Shown one piece after another: positions 46,120 through 58,101 of a stretch of DNA of 64,000 nucleotides. Source of the stretch: Boletus sp. NGJ (Eukaryota > Basidiomycota > Agaricomycetes > Boletales > Boletaceae); assembly GCA_019096195.1 (NCBI GenBank), contig JAGTXK010000105.1, positions 81,324 through 145,323 of the forward strand, read 5' to 3'. The number at the start of each line of letters is the position of its first letter. Position 1 is the stretch's first letter. Position numbers and translations under genes: made by a program. The notes below the pieces were generated by a model. The model was given only the letters and a program-made list of their open reading frames with translations. It was not told the DNA's origin and searched no databases.

Positions 46120-47930
46120 AAATCGGGTTGGACAAGACGGTGCCGCTGCATCGCGATCTACAATCAACATTTGGCCTGCGTGGTCTCGTAACAGTCATGG
46201 CAGTTTGAGGTACCCCACAGTGCTTCTTTCTCCGTCGTTTCTCCCCCCCTTATTTAATACTAGGCCTTGTGCACGTTGGCTCGTACGGTTCGCAAACTTG
46301 GCACTGCGGATCATGATTTTCTGTTTGTCATTTGCGTGTTGTGAGCTTATCTGTGGATGTACTTTGGATGAATACGGACGTTTTAGAAAAGCCAGGCACC
46401 ATGCATGTGAGCATTTCGGATTGGATTTGTGTGACACGTATGAGGGGGAAGCTTTGGCTCAATCTGAGATGGCATCGCTCATGCGGGGAACACATAACCC
46501 ACCGTATTCCCTCGCTTGCCATCTTTATCGCTAGTCCCCTGGGCGCTTCGCGCAGGGCTGTCCATAAGGGACCTAAGTCTGTCAAAGTACCATAAGCACT
46601 GATCACCGACTCGAACGTCGACCTGGAAAGTGCCTTGGGTGCCTGGTTACACACGTCCGGCGTTCTCGAACACCCACGACCGCCGGCGCTCGAGTCGGGT
46701 ATTAGGCGGTGGAGTCTGCCACATGAACTGGTGTTATCTATCTACTCCCGACCGGGCCGTACCCCCAATGATACAGGGCCACGTCGTCGCTACCAAAAGC
46801 CAAAACAGGACGATTTACATGATTCTCACCGCTATAGTCGTGGGGGTTAATCCCCACCATATGCATGGTGGAGCTTACCCATCTACATATGTGGCAGATA
46901 TGCATCCGCCAGTTGAGAAGACTGGTAGGGTTTTTTTGTCTCCACGGAAATTATCTGCCCTGGAATCGACCAAGGGCACTTGACTCGGACAGGTGATGTG
47001 CTGGATCGATCGTCATCAGCCACCTGCCCTTCCACGTGGTCAACGACAGTTCTGTTTTGATTCCCGGTGGCACATCAGAGCCGTGCCGTCTAAAATTGCT
47101 GTCTGGCTAATGGCACTTCGTGGAGAGATCCGATAGCAAGTCATAGGCGTGACATTATTTCGAATGATATGTAAATAAATGACAAAAATGTGTCGTAGAT
47201 AGTGCAAGTTGGTTGAGATCTGAATTGATTTGGAAAGTACTTGCTTGTGCTCGGGCTTTGTGCCAACGGCACTGCGGGCGCCGGGAAGTAAAACAATCAG
47301 TGTCAAAAACATGGATTGGTCTTCCAACTAGCACCGCCGAGGGAAGAACTTTCAATACAACAGGGACCGTGGCCATTTTAAAAAAAAAAGTCTGGATTGG
47401 CCCGGCCGGCCCGGGCATGTTCCCTGAGCGACCTTGTGGCGTCGTTTTGGCCTGCAAAAACTACCAGTACCAGCGTTCTTCCCTGCGACACTCTCCTTCG
47501 CGCGCTTGCCCAGCCATCAAAGCGTTATGTTTCAAGTTCCTCCCGTTCTTCCCTTCCCACTTCAAGTTTTCCATCCACCGTTGCTGTTTACTGTGCTCCG
47601 ATCATCGCCCCAGCAGTCTGCAACTCAGTGAGACAGCCCTCCGGCGGTGTCGACTCAGTCCAGCACATTCGACCCTGTTTGGACCTCGATCCTACAGCCA
47701 CGCTCGAGGCCGCATATCAGCACTTGTTACACTTGGAAAAACCATCACACTATCCATCGTGTCGTCTGTTGAGCATATTAGCAATTGCTAGACTTGACTG
47801 GATGAGACAAGTAGTGGATAGATCGGTGCTGTGGTAAAAAAATCTTCCGTCTCCCCATCCATTCAGGGATAGTGATTCCGCATGCATTCTAATATACATA
47901 CACCAGGTGTACAGTCACGCATACTATACA
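46120..47930. other. Intergenic stretch, no gene recognised
   Basis: About 1.8 kb between the MOB gene and the amidase 3' end. Two long plus-strand frames (47213-47791 and 47397-47837) overlap in different frames and lack domains; the second has no ATG. Two adjacent small hairpins (ggggttaatcccc at about 46843-46855, and ccaccat-atgc-atggtgg at 46854-46871) could form stem-loops. Confidence 0.4.
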
Positions 47931-49891
47931 TTACAAAGGTATCCCGGTATAGGCCAAGCCAGCACCTTTCATTAGCTTTTCGATCAACTTCATCCCTTCC
48001 AGCACGCGTTCCTCCTCTAGACGTTTACCGACGACTTGGATACCCACCGGAAGACCTTCCATCGCAGTTGCATCATACATGCGATAGTTTTCCCGTTCGA
48101 TGGCGTTACGGGCTCGGAAAGAACGCGGAACGATGTCAGTCCTCTTGACATGGGTAATTGGCATCACCCCTGCAGTGTAATCGAGCTGTGGCCACGATGA
48201 ACGAGTCAGTCAGAAAAGTGCCAGCCATTTTACTTCGAGTGGGTCACTACCCACCAGGTTGAACAGGAAAGTGTAGCCACACGCTTTCCATCCGTGACGC
48301 ATCCCCCGATGCGGCACGGCTGGCAATCCATTCGGTACTGTGAGGATGAAATCGACACCCTTGTCTCCCGGTGCACCTTCTACCTGAGTGCCACGCCAGA
48401 CCCTGAACCACCGTGCACGGTAGTCCTCACGTCTCGCTACGAGTGCATAGTACTCTGGGACGCTCTTCTCGTAAAAGTTGTCTACAAGACCAGCATAGAT
48501 TGGGTCGCGGCGAATATATCTCTGATACCAAGCATAGATTTTCATGATGAAACGCGGTAGCCAGAGGGCACGAAACGCTGGAACCATCCCTGCGTCGTTC
48601 GTCTCAAATGATCGGATCGGTTTCCCCGCCGCCTTTCCGCCGTCAGCCAGCAGAAGCTGGGAGGCGATCTGAAGTCCCTCATATGGGCTAGGCGGGTTCC
48701 TTGACACAACGTTAAAGAGGTGTATCCAGAGAAAAGTTACTCTTACAGGGTAACAATTTCATGACCGTTCTTCTCTAACACTTCGGTCACCGTTTTGAGC
48801 GCCCTCAGACACGCGGGTGACGGAGCGACAACACCTGTACCCTGCTTAGTTTCCGAGCATCGCGCTGGAATAGACACATACCATCGTCCCATAATACACC
48901 CCACCTAAGGGGTCTATCAACAGGCAGTTTCACCTCCCTCCATGGAATGTTGAGGACCTGCGACATGATATGTGCCTAACAAGAAAAAGGTAACGAGAGT
49001 GCTCACGGAATGGTCATACTCCCATGGTTTCATCTGGAACACGCCGCGCCAAAAGGTCTCGAGATCTTCGAGTGTTCTCGCCATGGGACTGTGCGTAGCA
49101 GGTATCCCCTCTTGCCCAGGTATACTCGTGACGCTCCCGGTCTTTATGAACCTATGCATGCTCGACCTGATCGCATACACCCCCGAATAATGCGATGGCA
49201 CTCGAACGCTACCAGCTACGTCCGTGCCTATACCAATCCTGGAACCACCCAGAGCGAGAAGTGCACCCTCGCCCCCAGAGGACCCACCCGGGCTGTACCC
49301 CTTCTTGTGAGGGTTCTCTGTCGTACCAAAGACATCGTTCGTGGCTTCCAGCGAGAGCATAGTGAGTGGTACGTTGGTCTTGACAAACGGGATCGCGCCC
49401 GCATGTCGCAGGAGCCTCACAAAGGCACCGTCGTACGACAAGGGTTTACCCGTCATCGAAGAGTACCCCATGCACGCATCGTAACCCTTGACGGCGAGCA
49501 TGTCCTTGAGGGATACAGGCACGCCAGCGAGCGGACCGGAACGCGGGGCGCCACGAGCCCATCTCTCAGCTGGCTCGATCATGATTTCGGTGAGACAGTT
49601 GGTTTGGGCGTGCGCTTGCAAGGCACGCTTGGCGTATGCGGTGAGGACGTCGGATGGGTTCAGTGAGGCGGTCTGAACGCTGGATATGATGGCGGAGATG
49701 GGGCGGGAGAGGATGTCTTTGTCTTGGGGCGTCAAGGGTTTGTGGTACACCTCTGGAAGGGATGCGATCCTCTCAGTACGCTCGCGTTGTTTGTCATGGC
49801 TGCGAGAGAAGAAGGCGGTTGAACCAAGATGAAGGTGGTGATGAAGGGTTACTTACCAAGCTCGCCGGTGGGCCAAGTAGGATAACAACAT
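47931..49891 (-). CDS. Amidase-signature hydrolase (fatty-acid-amide-hydrolase/acetamidase type)
   Basis: Ser-cisSer-Lys hydrolase of carboxylic amides; the substrate is not predictable. A short first exon MLLSYLAHRRAC (from 49891) splices by a GTAAGT donor into KQRERTERIASLPEVYHKPL and then the amidase core. Catalytic Lys is in VPVSLKDML, cis-Ser in SPGGSSGGEGALLA, and nucleophile Ser in GIGTDVAGSVRVP. Later exons contain DAGMVPAFRALWLPRFIMKI, FDFILTVPNG-type and AMEGLPVGIQVVGKRLEEER, ending LAYTGIPL. The length of about 560 residues is normal. The catalytic triad is complete, so it looks active. No secretion signal; probably cytosolic. Confidence 0.92.
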
Positions 49892-50089
49892 GGGGACGAG
49901 GGGAATCGAGGCAGGTCACACCACGAGCGTTAGAGTAGCGGTAGCCTGAGAAGACGGCGAGCGGTGGACATGAAGCTTTGAATACTTTTCGCACACGAGG
50001 TGATCATGAGTTCGAGGTTCAAGTTGGTAACTGCGCTGTGGGACAAGTTTGTCTTCAGACATATGGTACTCCTTGCGGTAGATAGCATG

Positions 50090-50178
50090 TCTCTGGTAGT
50101 ATATCGGATAGTACACCCGCCTGTCAAGTGTGATCACTTTGATCGCGGGAGAGCGGGGTTCGACTCCCCGCCAGAGAG
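50090..50178 (+). tRNA. tRNA-Asp (anticodon GTC) with a 17-nt intron
   Basis: The acceptor stem TCTCTGG pairs with CCAGAGA (7 of 7), discriminator G. The D-stem GTAT/GTAC and anticodon stem CCCGC/GCGGG are present, and the T-stem CGGGG/CCCCG closes the TTCGACT loop (B-box gGTTCGAcTCC). The anticodon loop CTGTCA...C carries GTC. The intron AGTGTGATCACTTTGAT sits one base 3' of the anticodon, the canonical 37/38 position, and is itself partly self-complementary. A TTTTT Pol III terminator follows 4 bases after the discriminator. The gene lies between the divergent amidase and the orphan gene. Confidence 0.96.
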
Positions 50179-50182
50179 ACTA

Positions 50183-50187
50183 TTTTT
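50183..50187 (+). terminator. RNA polymerase III terminator of tRNA-Asp
   Basis: Run of five T, 4 bases after the tRNA 3' end, as expected for a Pol III gene. Confidence 0.85.
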
Positions 50188-50379
50188 CCTGCTGCCCGCT
50201 CGGTCGTTACAGTGGACATGTAAGGATGCGACAGTAGATTCTTATTTTTTAATTCTAATTCTGCTCGTTTTGAGTTTTCGGCCAGTACGACGTCGGCTAG
50301 AAAGTGTTGATTTCGGTCTTGATCACAAACCACTATACTACCAGCCCCGCCACTGAAGTTAATCCACCCACACATCATC

Positions 50380-51218
50380 ATGTCTGATTTCATTTATGAT
50401 GCCTCTAACCCTGGAGACATGTATGGTATCACGATCCTGAAGTTTGTCACAATGCTATCGAGCATACCACCAGCAAACGCTTAGCCATTGTATACTCAAA
50501 GGAACAACACCGGCGAAGGCGCTCTCAGAACGCGCGCATACCGGCTACTTACCACAACCACATGAAGCATTTTCTATGGAGGTATTACCTTCTGTCAGCC
50601 CTTTACGAAACCTTTGGCTCTGGCCCAAACAAAATAACGCCTGGGGGAACAATTTTCCTAACTACCACCATCATAATGATGGATACCCTGGTTGAGCAAC
50701 TACTCAGTGAATGCAGGGAATTTGGTAAAAATGTCCCTCATGACCTTCGGTCGACCCTCTTCGATGTATACTTAACGACCGAGTTTGTTGTTGGTCGGCA
50801 CGATCCACGCAGTGTGGACAAATGGAGGAGGGACTCCAACATTGAGTTGGAGTTGGAACAAATCGATCCATTCACGCTCGGTGAGTGTCATCCGAATCAG
50901 GTCCTAGTGTTGTTGTTCTGACTCTGAGCCTAGATTGGGAGCTGTACGAGACTCGATTGGGGGATCTCCTTGGCGGTCGCCATTATGGCTGGGATATTGA
51001 CAACGTGGGTGAGGAAGATCTCCCTGACCTCCTGGATGCTGTTGGTCAGTGGTTTCGTATACCACTAAGGCCACTTGGACAAGCTCGTACGTATTAAACC
51101 TTATCACTAGTGAGATATTGCTGACCTGCTTGGCAACCAAGGCAAGCTGGTCAATGGTTCAGCAGGAATGGGCTATAGACTGGTCGGTGGGCCGAGCAAT
51201 GCTAATGTGGAGGGATAG
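50380..51218 (+). CDS. Orphan gene, function unknown
   Basis: Four exons give about 240 codons: MSDFIYDASNPGDMY, then AIVYSKEQHRRRRSQNARIP, KHFLWRYYLLSALYETFGSG, DTLVEQLLSECREFGKNVPH, VYLTTEFVVGRHDPRSVDKW, WELYETRLGDLLGGRHYGWD and INNVGEEDLPDLL-like DNVGEEDLPDLLDAVGQWFR. The first intron is GTATCA...TTAG and the second GTGAGT...CTAG. After ARTY a good GTACGT donor suggests a final exon (KLVNGSAGMGYRLVGG) ending at 51218; without it the stop is at 51097. No signal peptide, membrane segment or known domain is seen. It looks like a real but lineage-restricted protein, since three introns keep phase. Confidence 0.6.
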
Positions 51219-51658
51219 ACCAAGTGAGGTGAGTTGGAGACACATTTCTTTCAAATGGCTGAAGCCAACTGTCCATGAATTACGAGGCTGATGAGGTTGT
51301 AGATGATGTCCTGTGAGTGGTGATGATAATGTAGCTTCAAAATGAATGGTATGATTGTATGGACTTCGGACAGATCAATCGGATGTCATTGTGAGACAAT
51401 TCATATTGTGATGGTCTGAGCAGGTACTATGGGCTTCCGAGCTGATTAAATTACACTGGCCGAGAAGCTCAGGCTGAGCTTTGGTATGACCAGATGAAAA
51501 ACGCAAAACAGAGTTCAAGTCGGACGACATTGTCCAGCGTGTACTATACCACGAGACGCCTTGCTTGATATGAATTTGTGCCATTGTTTGCCCACTCCTA
51601 CCCCACGTCGTTCCAGCATATCCGCACTAGGCGCGGGAAAAAAAAAAAAAAAACATCC
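51219..51658. other. Convergent intergenic stretch
   Basis: About 0.44 kb between the 3' ends of the orphan gene and the SET-MYND gene. It has only short frames and the poly-A run given separately. Confidence 0.5.
51638..51653. repeat. Poly-A homopolymer, 16 nt
   Basis: Sixteen A directly after the SET-MYND stop codon (5 bases downstream on the minus strand, where it reads as poly-T). It lies in the 3' UTR. Confidence 0.8.
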
Positions 51659-53855
51659 TCAAGTCCTACCGCTCACTTCCGCCCGAGCGTCTTCCAACAC
51701 ACTCCGCACGCCAGTCGTCCACACCCCCAGCTCCTTTTCCAACGCCACAATACACTCCCTAACCTCCAGACCCACCTGACCGCCCCCATTCTCCCGACCG
51801 AACCCCACCAGCAACTCGTTCCTCGCTTTCAATAGCGTTTCGTATGCAATCTTAAGCCTTGTCGGACCGCTGGGGGGGAAGGACGTCGTCTGAGGCAACG
51901 ACGATGGTGACGGCTCATCGACGGCGAGCAGTTTGCCTAGCTCGGCGAGCGCGACGCCGCGCACCGGATGTCCTTCATCGAGTACGGCGGCTAAACCCGC
52001 GATGTGCTTCGCGGCGATACGTATACTCTCGTCTAAACCTTCCTGTGAGATCCGGTCGGAGAGCGGAGCAAGTAATAACGACTGATGGAGCTTTAATAGC
52101 GCGAGGAGGGGATGAGATGAGGGTGGCAAACCCGCGGAAGCCAGGATTGGGATCATATGCGTAGTTAATTGCTTCGCCTTGCCGTCATCTACGAGATGAT
52201 GAACGTCATGGATTGAAGAAACGTCCGAATGAAGAACCATACCACTCGACTGGAGACGCGTCGCCTTATCCAGTGCTTCTTGACCGAGGCGAACCGCATC
52301 AATGACAGCATGAGGATCAGCGATTGCAGCTCTACATTTCAAACACTGAGAAATCGGGTTGTCTGTCGTTCTAGCTCAGAAGATGTGTTTGAGTCATCAT
52401 CAACGTTTACATACCCTCATTTGGGATAGGACAGATGCCACCACATGATTTAGGACACAGGATAGCTTCCCGTGGGTCGACGATAGTGGGGGTTTGCTTG
52501 CACAACGGACACTGACAGGTAAAGTTGTAGGTTTCGGCGAGTGCCATTTGTCTCTGCATTTTTGGGAGGGTCGTGTCGACGTAAGCCATCAGTACCTGGC
52601 GCGAGCTGTAAATTGAGCACTGCCTAAGTCTGGACGACGGGTGGAATATACCTCTTCTCCGGCCCGAATATCACGCAAAGCGATGATATTCATAATCGGT
52701 TCCTTCGCTTTTGTTCTACCGCTACGAGGGAATACAACAACTGCATTTGGAAGGCAAGAATGATTCGTGAATGCGACAAGCGGCGACACAGTGGCACCAA
52801 TCGGTGTAAGTGAGGGCGAGGTCAGGGCGAACGTGTTCGTGATGAACTAGGACACGGACCGGATGAGCAAAAAAAGAGTGGGAGACCTGTTGAACTCTCA
52901 CCCTCGAGATCATATCGACGAGGGCGCCCAGCAGACATGATACCATATTCTTCAAGGTCAGAGGGTGCTGTCAGACCGAGGTATCTGACCACCGAGTGCG
53001 CCAGGTGGGTATGCGCCTCGACAGAGGCAGATTGTCGCAATGCTACTTTGTCTGGGACATACCTCTTGTCAAAGAAAAAAAAATCGATAGCAAAGGACAC
53101 CTACGGGATTGCATCGCCTGTATTTCTTTTGACTGAAGACGTACGTGAATGATCGGACGTACACAGAACGTGCATACGAGAGGACTGACCCATCCGCTAT
53201 TCAGACCCTTGGATTTCATTTGCCATAAAATGCGACCCAAACACCGGACTGCATCGTTAGGAACACCCAGCGCAGCGGATGGAGCTGTCTTGGCCCATCT
53301 CTGGAGCGCACTGCACTCGATTTTGTGCAATTTCCAATCTGCCTTTTGACAGCTCTGTTCAAGGTAAATGAGTTGCATTGGTGTGGGTGCTCAAGAACTT
53401 ACGCTGTCACAGTACCTTAGTGTCCCACAGCCAGAGCATCGCATGAGGGAAGACACCGAAGCGGCATTCGCGCAAAAAGCACAATGTGAATCGAGGTATT
53501 GGTTAGAGATGACGAATACATGGGGATTCTATAGACAGGATGATGGATCCTTCGAGCAGGAAACGATACATCAACGAATTTGCCCGTGAAAGCATCTGAA
53601 GATCGCCGTACCAGGTTTGAAAGGTTTCCGTGTCCACAAGGCCCTCCCCGAATGATCTGTTTTCCTAATTTCAAGTGAAGAAGGGAGCTGTGGATAAAGA
53701 CCCTCGGTGTGCACCACTATGTCATTTCGAACAGCGGAAGTTGAAGCTTGGGGTGAAGATTGTGTGGGCACCGATGCGACAGGACCACTCAACGCAGATA
53801 CATACGATTTTGAGCTTCTGGATTGCCTCTTGGAATTTAAATCAGCAAAAGACAT
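51659..53855 (-). CDS. SET and MYND domain protein (SMYD-type lysine methyltransferase)
   Basis: S-adenosylmethionine-dependent protein lysine methyltransferase family; the targets (histone or other) are unknown. Spliced exons: N-terminal Ser-rich MSFADLNSKRQSRSSKSYVS, SET beginning LEIRKTDHSGRALWTRKPFK, and an inserted MYND zinc finger (HCAFCANAASVSSLMRC, SGCGTLRYCDS, CQKADWKLHKIECSALQRW). The SET core has TNHSCLPNAVVVF (NHS motif), ALRDIRAGEEV and YVDTTLPKMQRQMAL. A post-SET CxCxxC follows (FTCQCPLCKQ), then a TPR-like C-terminal region. All catalytic landmarks are visible. ATG 53855 is chosen; an upstream ATG at 53879 adds 8 residues. Confidence 0.9.
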
Positions 53856-54627
53856 GTTAGCCTCGTAAGTTGAAACCACTGGCCAGCGAAATCGGGAGCA
53901 GGTGTTGTTTGCCTCTGTTTACAATGGACTTTATATGGACATTGCAAATCTGCGCAAAGACTCGTTGTAAACCGCCGAGACACTGCAAGATAACTTTTTA
54001 CCATTCGTTTTACTTCCCAAATAACCCTTTGGTAGTAAATAGGTTATTTCACGGGCCCTAAAGGCACCGCGTACTTGTTGCGGTATACAAATATAGAGTT
54101 TATCTCACTCCTTGTAAATCGCCTAGCTAGACTGAGTGTCCTCTCACGCATTCGTTCTTGCCAGGTTCTCGTGACATTCATATGGCCCACTCGTCCGCGG
54201 TTCAAACATTCGTGCTCGTTCCCAGGTCCGGATCTGACGACCTTACATCATGCTATGTCTGAACTAGAAAGTGCTAAAACTATATCTCTTTTCCTTCTAG
54301 AAGGAGTTCAAAACAAGTTAGTCTCTTTTGCGGAGACAAGGGGAGCTCGTGTTATGTGTAACACAAAAAAGTCTATTGCATTTTACCTGCGGAGGGTTTC
54401 GCCACAGGCCTCCCCGCTATCGCCCCAGGTAAGTGATGCGGCTTCTTCCTCCTACGTAAACCCTTCCAGCGGCGCCGCTTCCCAAGTTTACTCGACTCCA
54501 CAGAGTATGCGTCGGCCCGATGATAATCGGGTTCTACCGCTTATTTCTATGTATATCTAGAAACGACATTCTGGAAAACGGCTCCATAGTACTTCCTGCA
54601 CTCTCTCTCGAATAAGTGGCTAGACAC
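53856..54627. other. Divergent upstream region, SET-MYND / sugar transporter
   Basis: About 0.77 kb. It contains a 161-codon open frame (54075-54560, +; includes KTISLFLLEGVQNKLVSFAE) with no recognised domain and no splice support, which I leave uncalled. Regulatory elements for both genes should lie here. Confidence 0.4.
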
Positions 54628-57121
54628 ATGGCTACTTTAAACGTGGGTCCGAATGCAAATGAAAAAACGCGAATGAAGAATGGAAGATCAGATCCTGGGA
54701 TTCCCGAGGAAGATGTACAGAGGCATGCTCTGTCTCTACGGGGCAGTACATTAACGGCCTCGTTGGCATTTGTCGCAGGGACTGGGTTTACACTCTTTGG
54801 GTGTGTCTTTGATTTGAAATGTGGGCCATTTCCGTACTCTCGAGCTTATCGGATGACTACCCGTAGATATGATCAAGGCGTTATGTCGGCATTGTTGACG
54901 GCTGGCCAGGTTCGTCATAAGGTTTCTCCTCGCTTCGCATCGTGCTGACGTGGGGGGGGGTTAGTTCGAAAGAGTCTTTCCCCAAGTGGTCGTAGATGCG
55001 AGCCACCCCAATCACGCGACGCTGCAGAGCTTTGTGGTTGCCATCTATGTATGTCGATATTCGCTTGCAACGCACCACACTCATGCCGCGGCCCCTCTAG
55101 GAAATCGGGTGTTTGATTGGCGCTCTGTCCAACCTATGGGTTGGTGATCGGCTGGGTCGTCGAAAGACGATTTTCGTCGGGGGATGCATCATGATCGTCG
55201 GCGCCATCCTACAGGCAACATCCTATAGCTATGGTCAGCTCGTCGTCGCGCGTATCATCACCGGTCTCGGAAACGGACTCAACGTGGGTGGACGCCTTTC
55301 GGACCGTCGCGCACGCGTGCTGACTGCATAATAGACGTCGACCGTACCCAGTTATCATGCGGAATGTTCGCCTGCTTCCAAGAGAGGCAGCTTAATCATG
55401 ATCGAAGGTAGTCTCATCACGTTTGGTATCATGATATCGTGCGTGACGTTTCCTCGAAATGCTCTTCTGAATGACATCTGATTTCGTTGGGTACAGTTAT
55501 GTGAGCGATGGTCGCTATTAACCCATTTTGCGAGAAACTAAACAATCCGTTTGTGTAGTGGGTTGATTTCGCGTTGTATGTCCCATCCCTCGGAAGAGTG
55601 CCATGATGTACGGTTGATAGATACTGGGCATCTGGATCCTCTGCCCAGTGGCGGGTTCCCATCGCGCTCCAGATCGTTCTCGCCCTAGTCATGATCTTCG
55701 GGATTGGTTTCGTACGTGTACTAACTCTGTCGCTATTCGGAGGTAACCAGTTATCAGCTCCCAGAATCACCGAGATGGTAAGTACTTCGAGATTGCTTAC
55801 GACCGGTACTCATCTAGTGCAACAAGGCTTGTGAAGCATGGGCGCGATGCCGAAGCTGTAGCTGTCATTTCAGCATTAGACGATAAACCGTTCAGTGACC
55901 CCGAGGTCCAAAGGACGTATCACGCCATCCGCGAAGCTGTAGAAATCGAAGAAGGATCTCAAGACATTTATGCAAACAAGGAAGCTAAGAGCTCGCGCTC
56001 GCAGCTTAGAGAGCTCTTCACCAGTGGGCGTACTCAGAACTTTAGACGGGCTTCTCTAGGCGTCATCAACCAGTGTTTCCAGCAGATCACAGGAATCAAC
56101 TTGATCACCTAGTGGGTTTGAAGTACTTTCATTCCCTCGTTCTTGACTCATCGGATTTTTCACAGCTATGCCGTCAGTTTGTTATCGTTATCCTGTCGTT
56201 TTCAACTCTTGCCTTGATTACTGTTCTTCTTTAGACATTGCTGTTCCAACGTCTCGGCCTTTCCGATGTCACCTCCCGTATAATCGCTGCCGCAAACGGC
56301 ACAGAATATTTCCTCGCTTCTCTCATTGCGATCTTCCTGATAGATCGCGTCGGTCGACGAAAGCTCATGCTGTTCGGCGCGGTGGGACAGTGTCTGACAA
56401 TGGTTCTCCTCGCGGTGCTCGGTAGTGTCAAAGGTAGTGGGGCACAGGTCACGAGCTCCGTGTTGTTATTCGTCTTTAATTCCTTCTTTGCTGTCGGCTG
56501 GCTGGGCATGACATGGCTATATGTGCGTCGACCTTGTTCCACTTGCGAATTTGGAACTCACGGAGTCTGTGATTGGTGTTGGCAGCCTGCTGAAATTGTG
56601 GGACTGAGAATCCGCGCGCCAGCCAACGCACTTAGCACAGGTGCGTCGGTTGGTTCCCCAGGACGGTTGCACTGAGCTGATGGGTACGATTAGCTTCGAA
56701 CTGGATCTTCAATTTCATGGTAGTGATGGTCACCGGGCCTTCGTTTAATAACATCTCGTGGGGGACGTATATCGGTATGCTTTCCGTGGTTGATCCATGT
56801 GTATATTCCCTCACCGCCCATTTCAGTATTCGCCGCCCTGAACGCCTTTATCATACCCGTCGTGTACTTCTTTTTCCCCGAGACTGCTGGTCGTTCGCTC
56901 GAGGGTGCGTATGCTCTGCATGGCGTTGGTGTTTTTCCCGTTGCCTCATCCGTTTTTCAATGATAGATATGGATGTTATCTTTGCGTTGGCTTACAACGA
57001 GGGTGTCTCGCCGGTCGCTGTCTCGCTCCGGAAAGATATACCTCCTGCCGGTTCGCCCGAGGCTGACAGGATATTGGGTATACAATCTGGCGCGACGACA
57101 ATTGGACGAGATTCTGGTTAA
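54628..57121 (+). CDS. MFS sugar (hexose-type) transporter
   Basis: Twelve-helix sugar porter of the plasma membrane, proton symport or facilitated uptake. Exons read LTASLAFVAGTGFTLFGYDQ, GVMSALLTAGQ, EIGCLIGALSNLWVGDRLGR, RRKTIFVGG, ARIITGLGNGLN, TSTVPSYHAE, RVPIALQIVLALVMIFGIGF with PESPRWLVKHGRDAEA, INQCFQQITGINLITYYAVT, FLIDRVGRRKLMLFG, WGTYIVFAALNAFIIPVVYF and PETAGRSLEDMDVIFALAY. The diagnostic loop motifs (RLGRRKT, PESPRW, RVGRRKL, PETxGRSLE) are all present. ATG 54628 is chosen, because the frame upstream begins with a GTG only. Intron borders are canonical. Convergent with IMP2. Confidence 0.93.
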
Positions 57122-57246
57122 AAGGGTCACAAATTTCCTGAAGGAGCACTCGTTTAAAGGAGAGACGATGCAAGACGAATATTCCAAAGGGATGAAAGTC
57201 ACCTATGCCTATGTCTATCTGCCAGTGTAGACATCGCATCACATAG

Positions 57247-58101
57247 TCAAGGAACAGCCACTTCGTCATCTTTGGTAGATGCTTTTGTGACACGTGCCTG
57301 CCTTCTGCGCTCTCGTTCGAAAGCTGCCATTGCATCGCGCCATGGAGAATCACGTGGGACACCTATTTTTGAAATGGGCCTTTCTGGAGGCTTCAACGAG
57401 CCAACCCGGTGAAGGGGCCAGATAATATAACTCAGTCTTGCATCCACCAAGCCCAGAGGCACCTATCCCGGATCCAGAGTTACAGAGACGGCACGAATAA
57501 CAAACGATGAGTAACGCGACGCACCGGTCCAAACGTGTTGCTGTCCAAGGTACGGAAAGGCTCGTCGCCCTCGACCCATATATGGCCCTCTGGGACGAGC
57601 ACCTCGGTGTCGGGATACGGCGGGAGCGTTTGGATGACATCGTCTGCGACGGCGACGACCCGCTTGACGATCACTTTCCGAGAGTCGACGGGGTCTCTGG
57701 AAGGAGGTTGGTCAACGCAGATACGTGTACGAATGGCATACCTGAGCGAGACGACGTCACCCTTTGCGATCGGGTGCCCTGCATGAACTCTGAAGCGGTC
57801 AAACACGACGATGTCGTCCCACCGGGACGTGTCTGGATTGAGCGTAGGCTAACTGGCGGAAATTGGACGACGCAGGAGGTGAACTTGACGGGGATTTGTA
57901 CGTGTAGAGTGTACCACGGACCTGCATGCTTCGTCCTCGGACGGTCTTTATGGTGTAGCAATAGTGGGTAAATGCGATGCCAAGGGGTAGCCAGTAGAGT
58001 ACGCGGAGGGCCCGTCTGAGTAGGGAAGGGCCATTAGGAGAAGGAACTCGGGTTGTATACGAGCGGGTTGTCCTTGTAACGATGTGGTGGAATCTGATCA
58101 T
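57247..58101 (-). CDS. IMP2: Mitochondrial inner membrane protease subunit 2 (signal-peptidase-like)
   Basis: Catalytic Ser/Lys peptidase of the mitochondrial inner membrane that removes sorting signals on the intermembrane-space side. Exons read MIRFHHIVTRTTRSYTTRVP (mitochondrial-type presequence), RVLYWLPLGIAFTHYCYTIK (membrane helix), VRGRSMQPTLNPD (catalytic Ser), DIVVFDRFRV, RKVIVKRVVAVADDV (catalytic Lys), GHIWVEGDEPFRTLDSNTFG and PVPLGLVDARLSYIIWPLHR. The C-terminal tail is charged. The order and spacing of catalytic residues fit Imp2 rather than Imp1 (the D-S-N-T-F-G and GLVxARxxYIIWP blocks). Convergent with the transporter, 126 bp apart. Confidence 0.92.

Noticed and set aside
46842-46871. 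Two adjacent small hairpins (ggggttaatcccc, and ccaccat...atggtgg)
   Set aside because: Short perfect palindromes of this size are expected by chance in 64 kb; no terminator, tRNA or miRNA context.
47213-47837. Two overlapping plus-strand frames (192 and 146 codons)
   Set aside because: They overlap in different frames, neither shows a domain, and the second has no ATG start. Likely chance frames in GC-rich DNA.
54075-54560. 161-codon frame between SET-MYND and the transporter
   Set aside because: No domain and no splice support; partly Ser/Pro-rich and in a promoter region. Left uncalled rather than forced.
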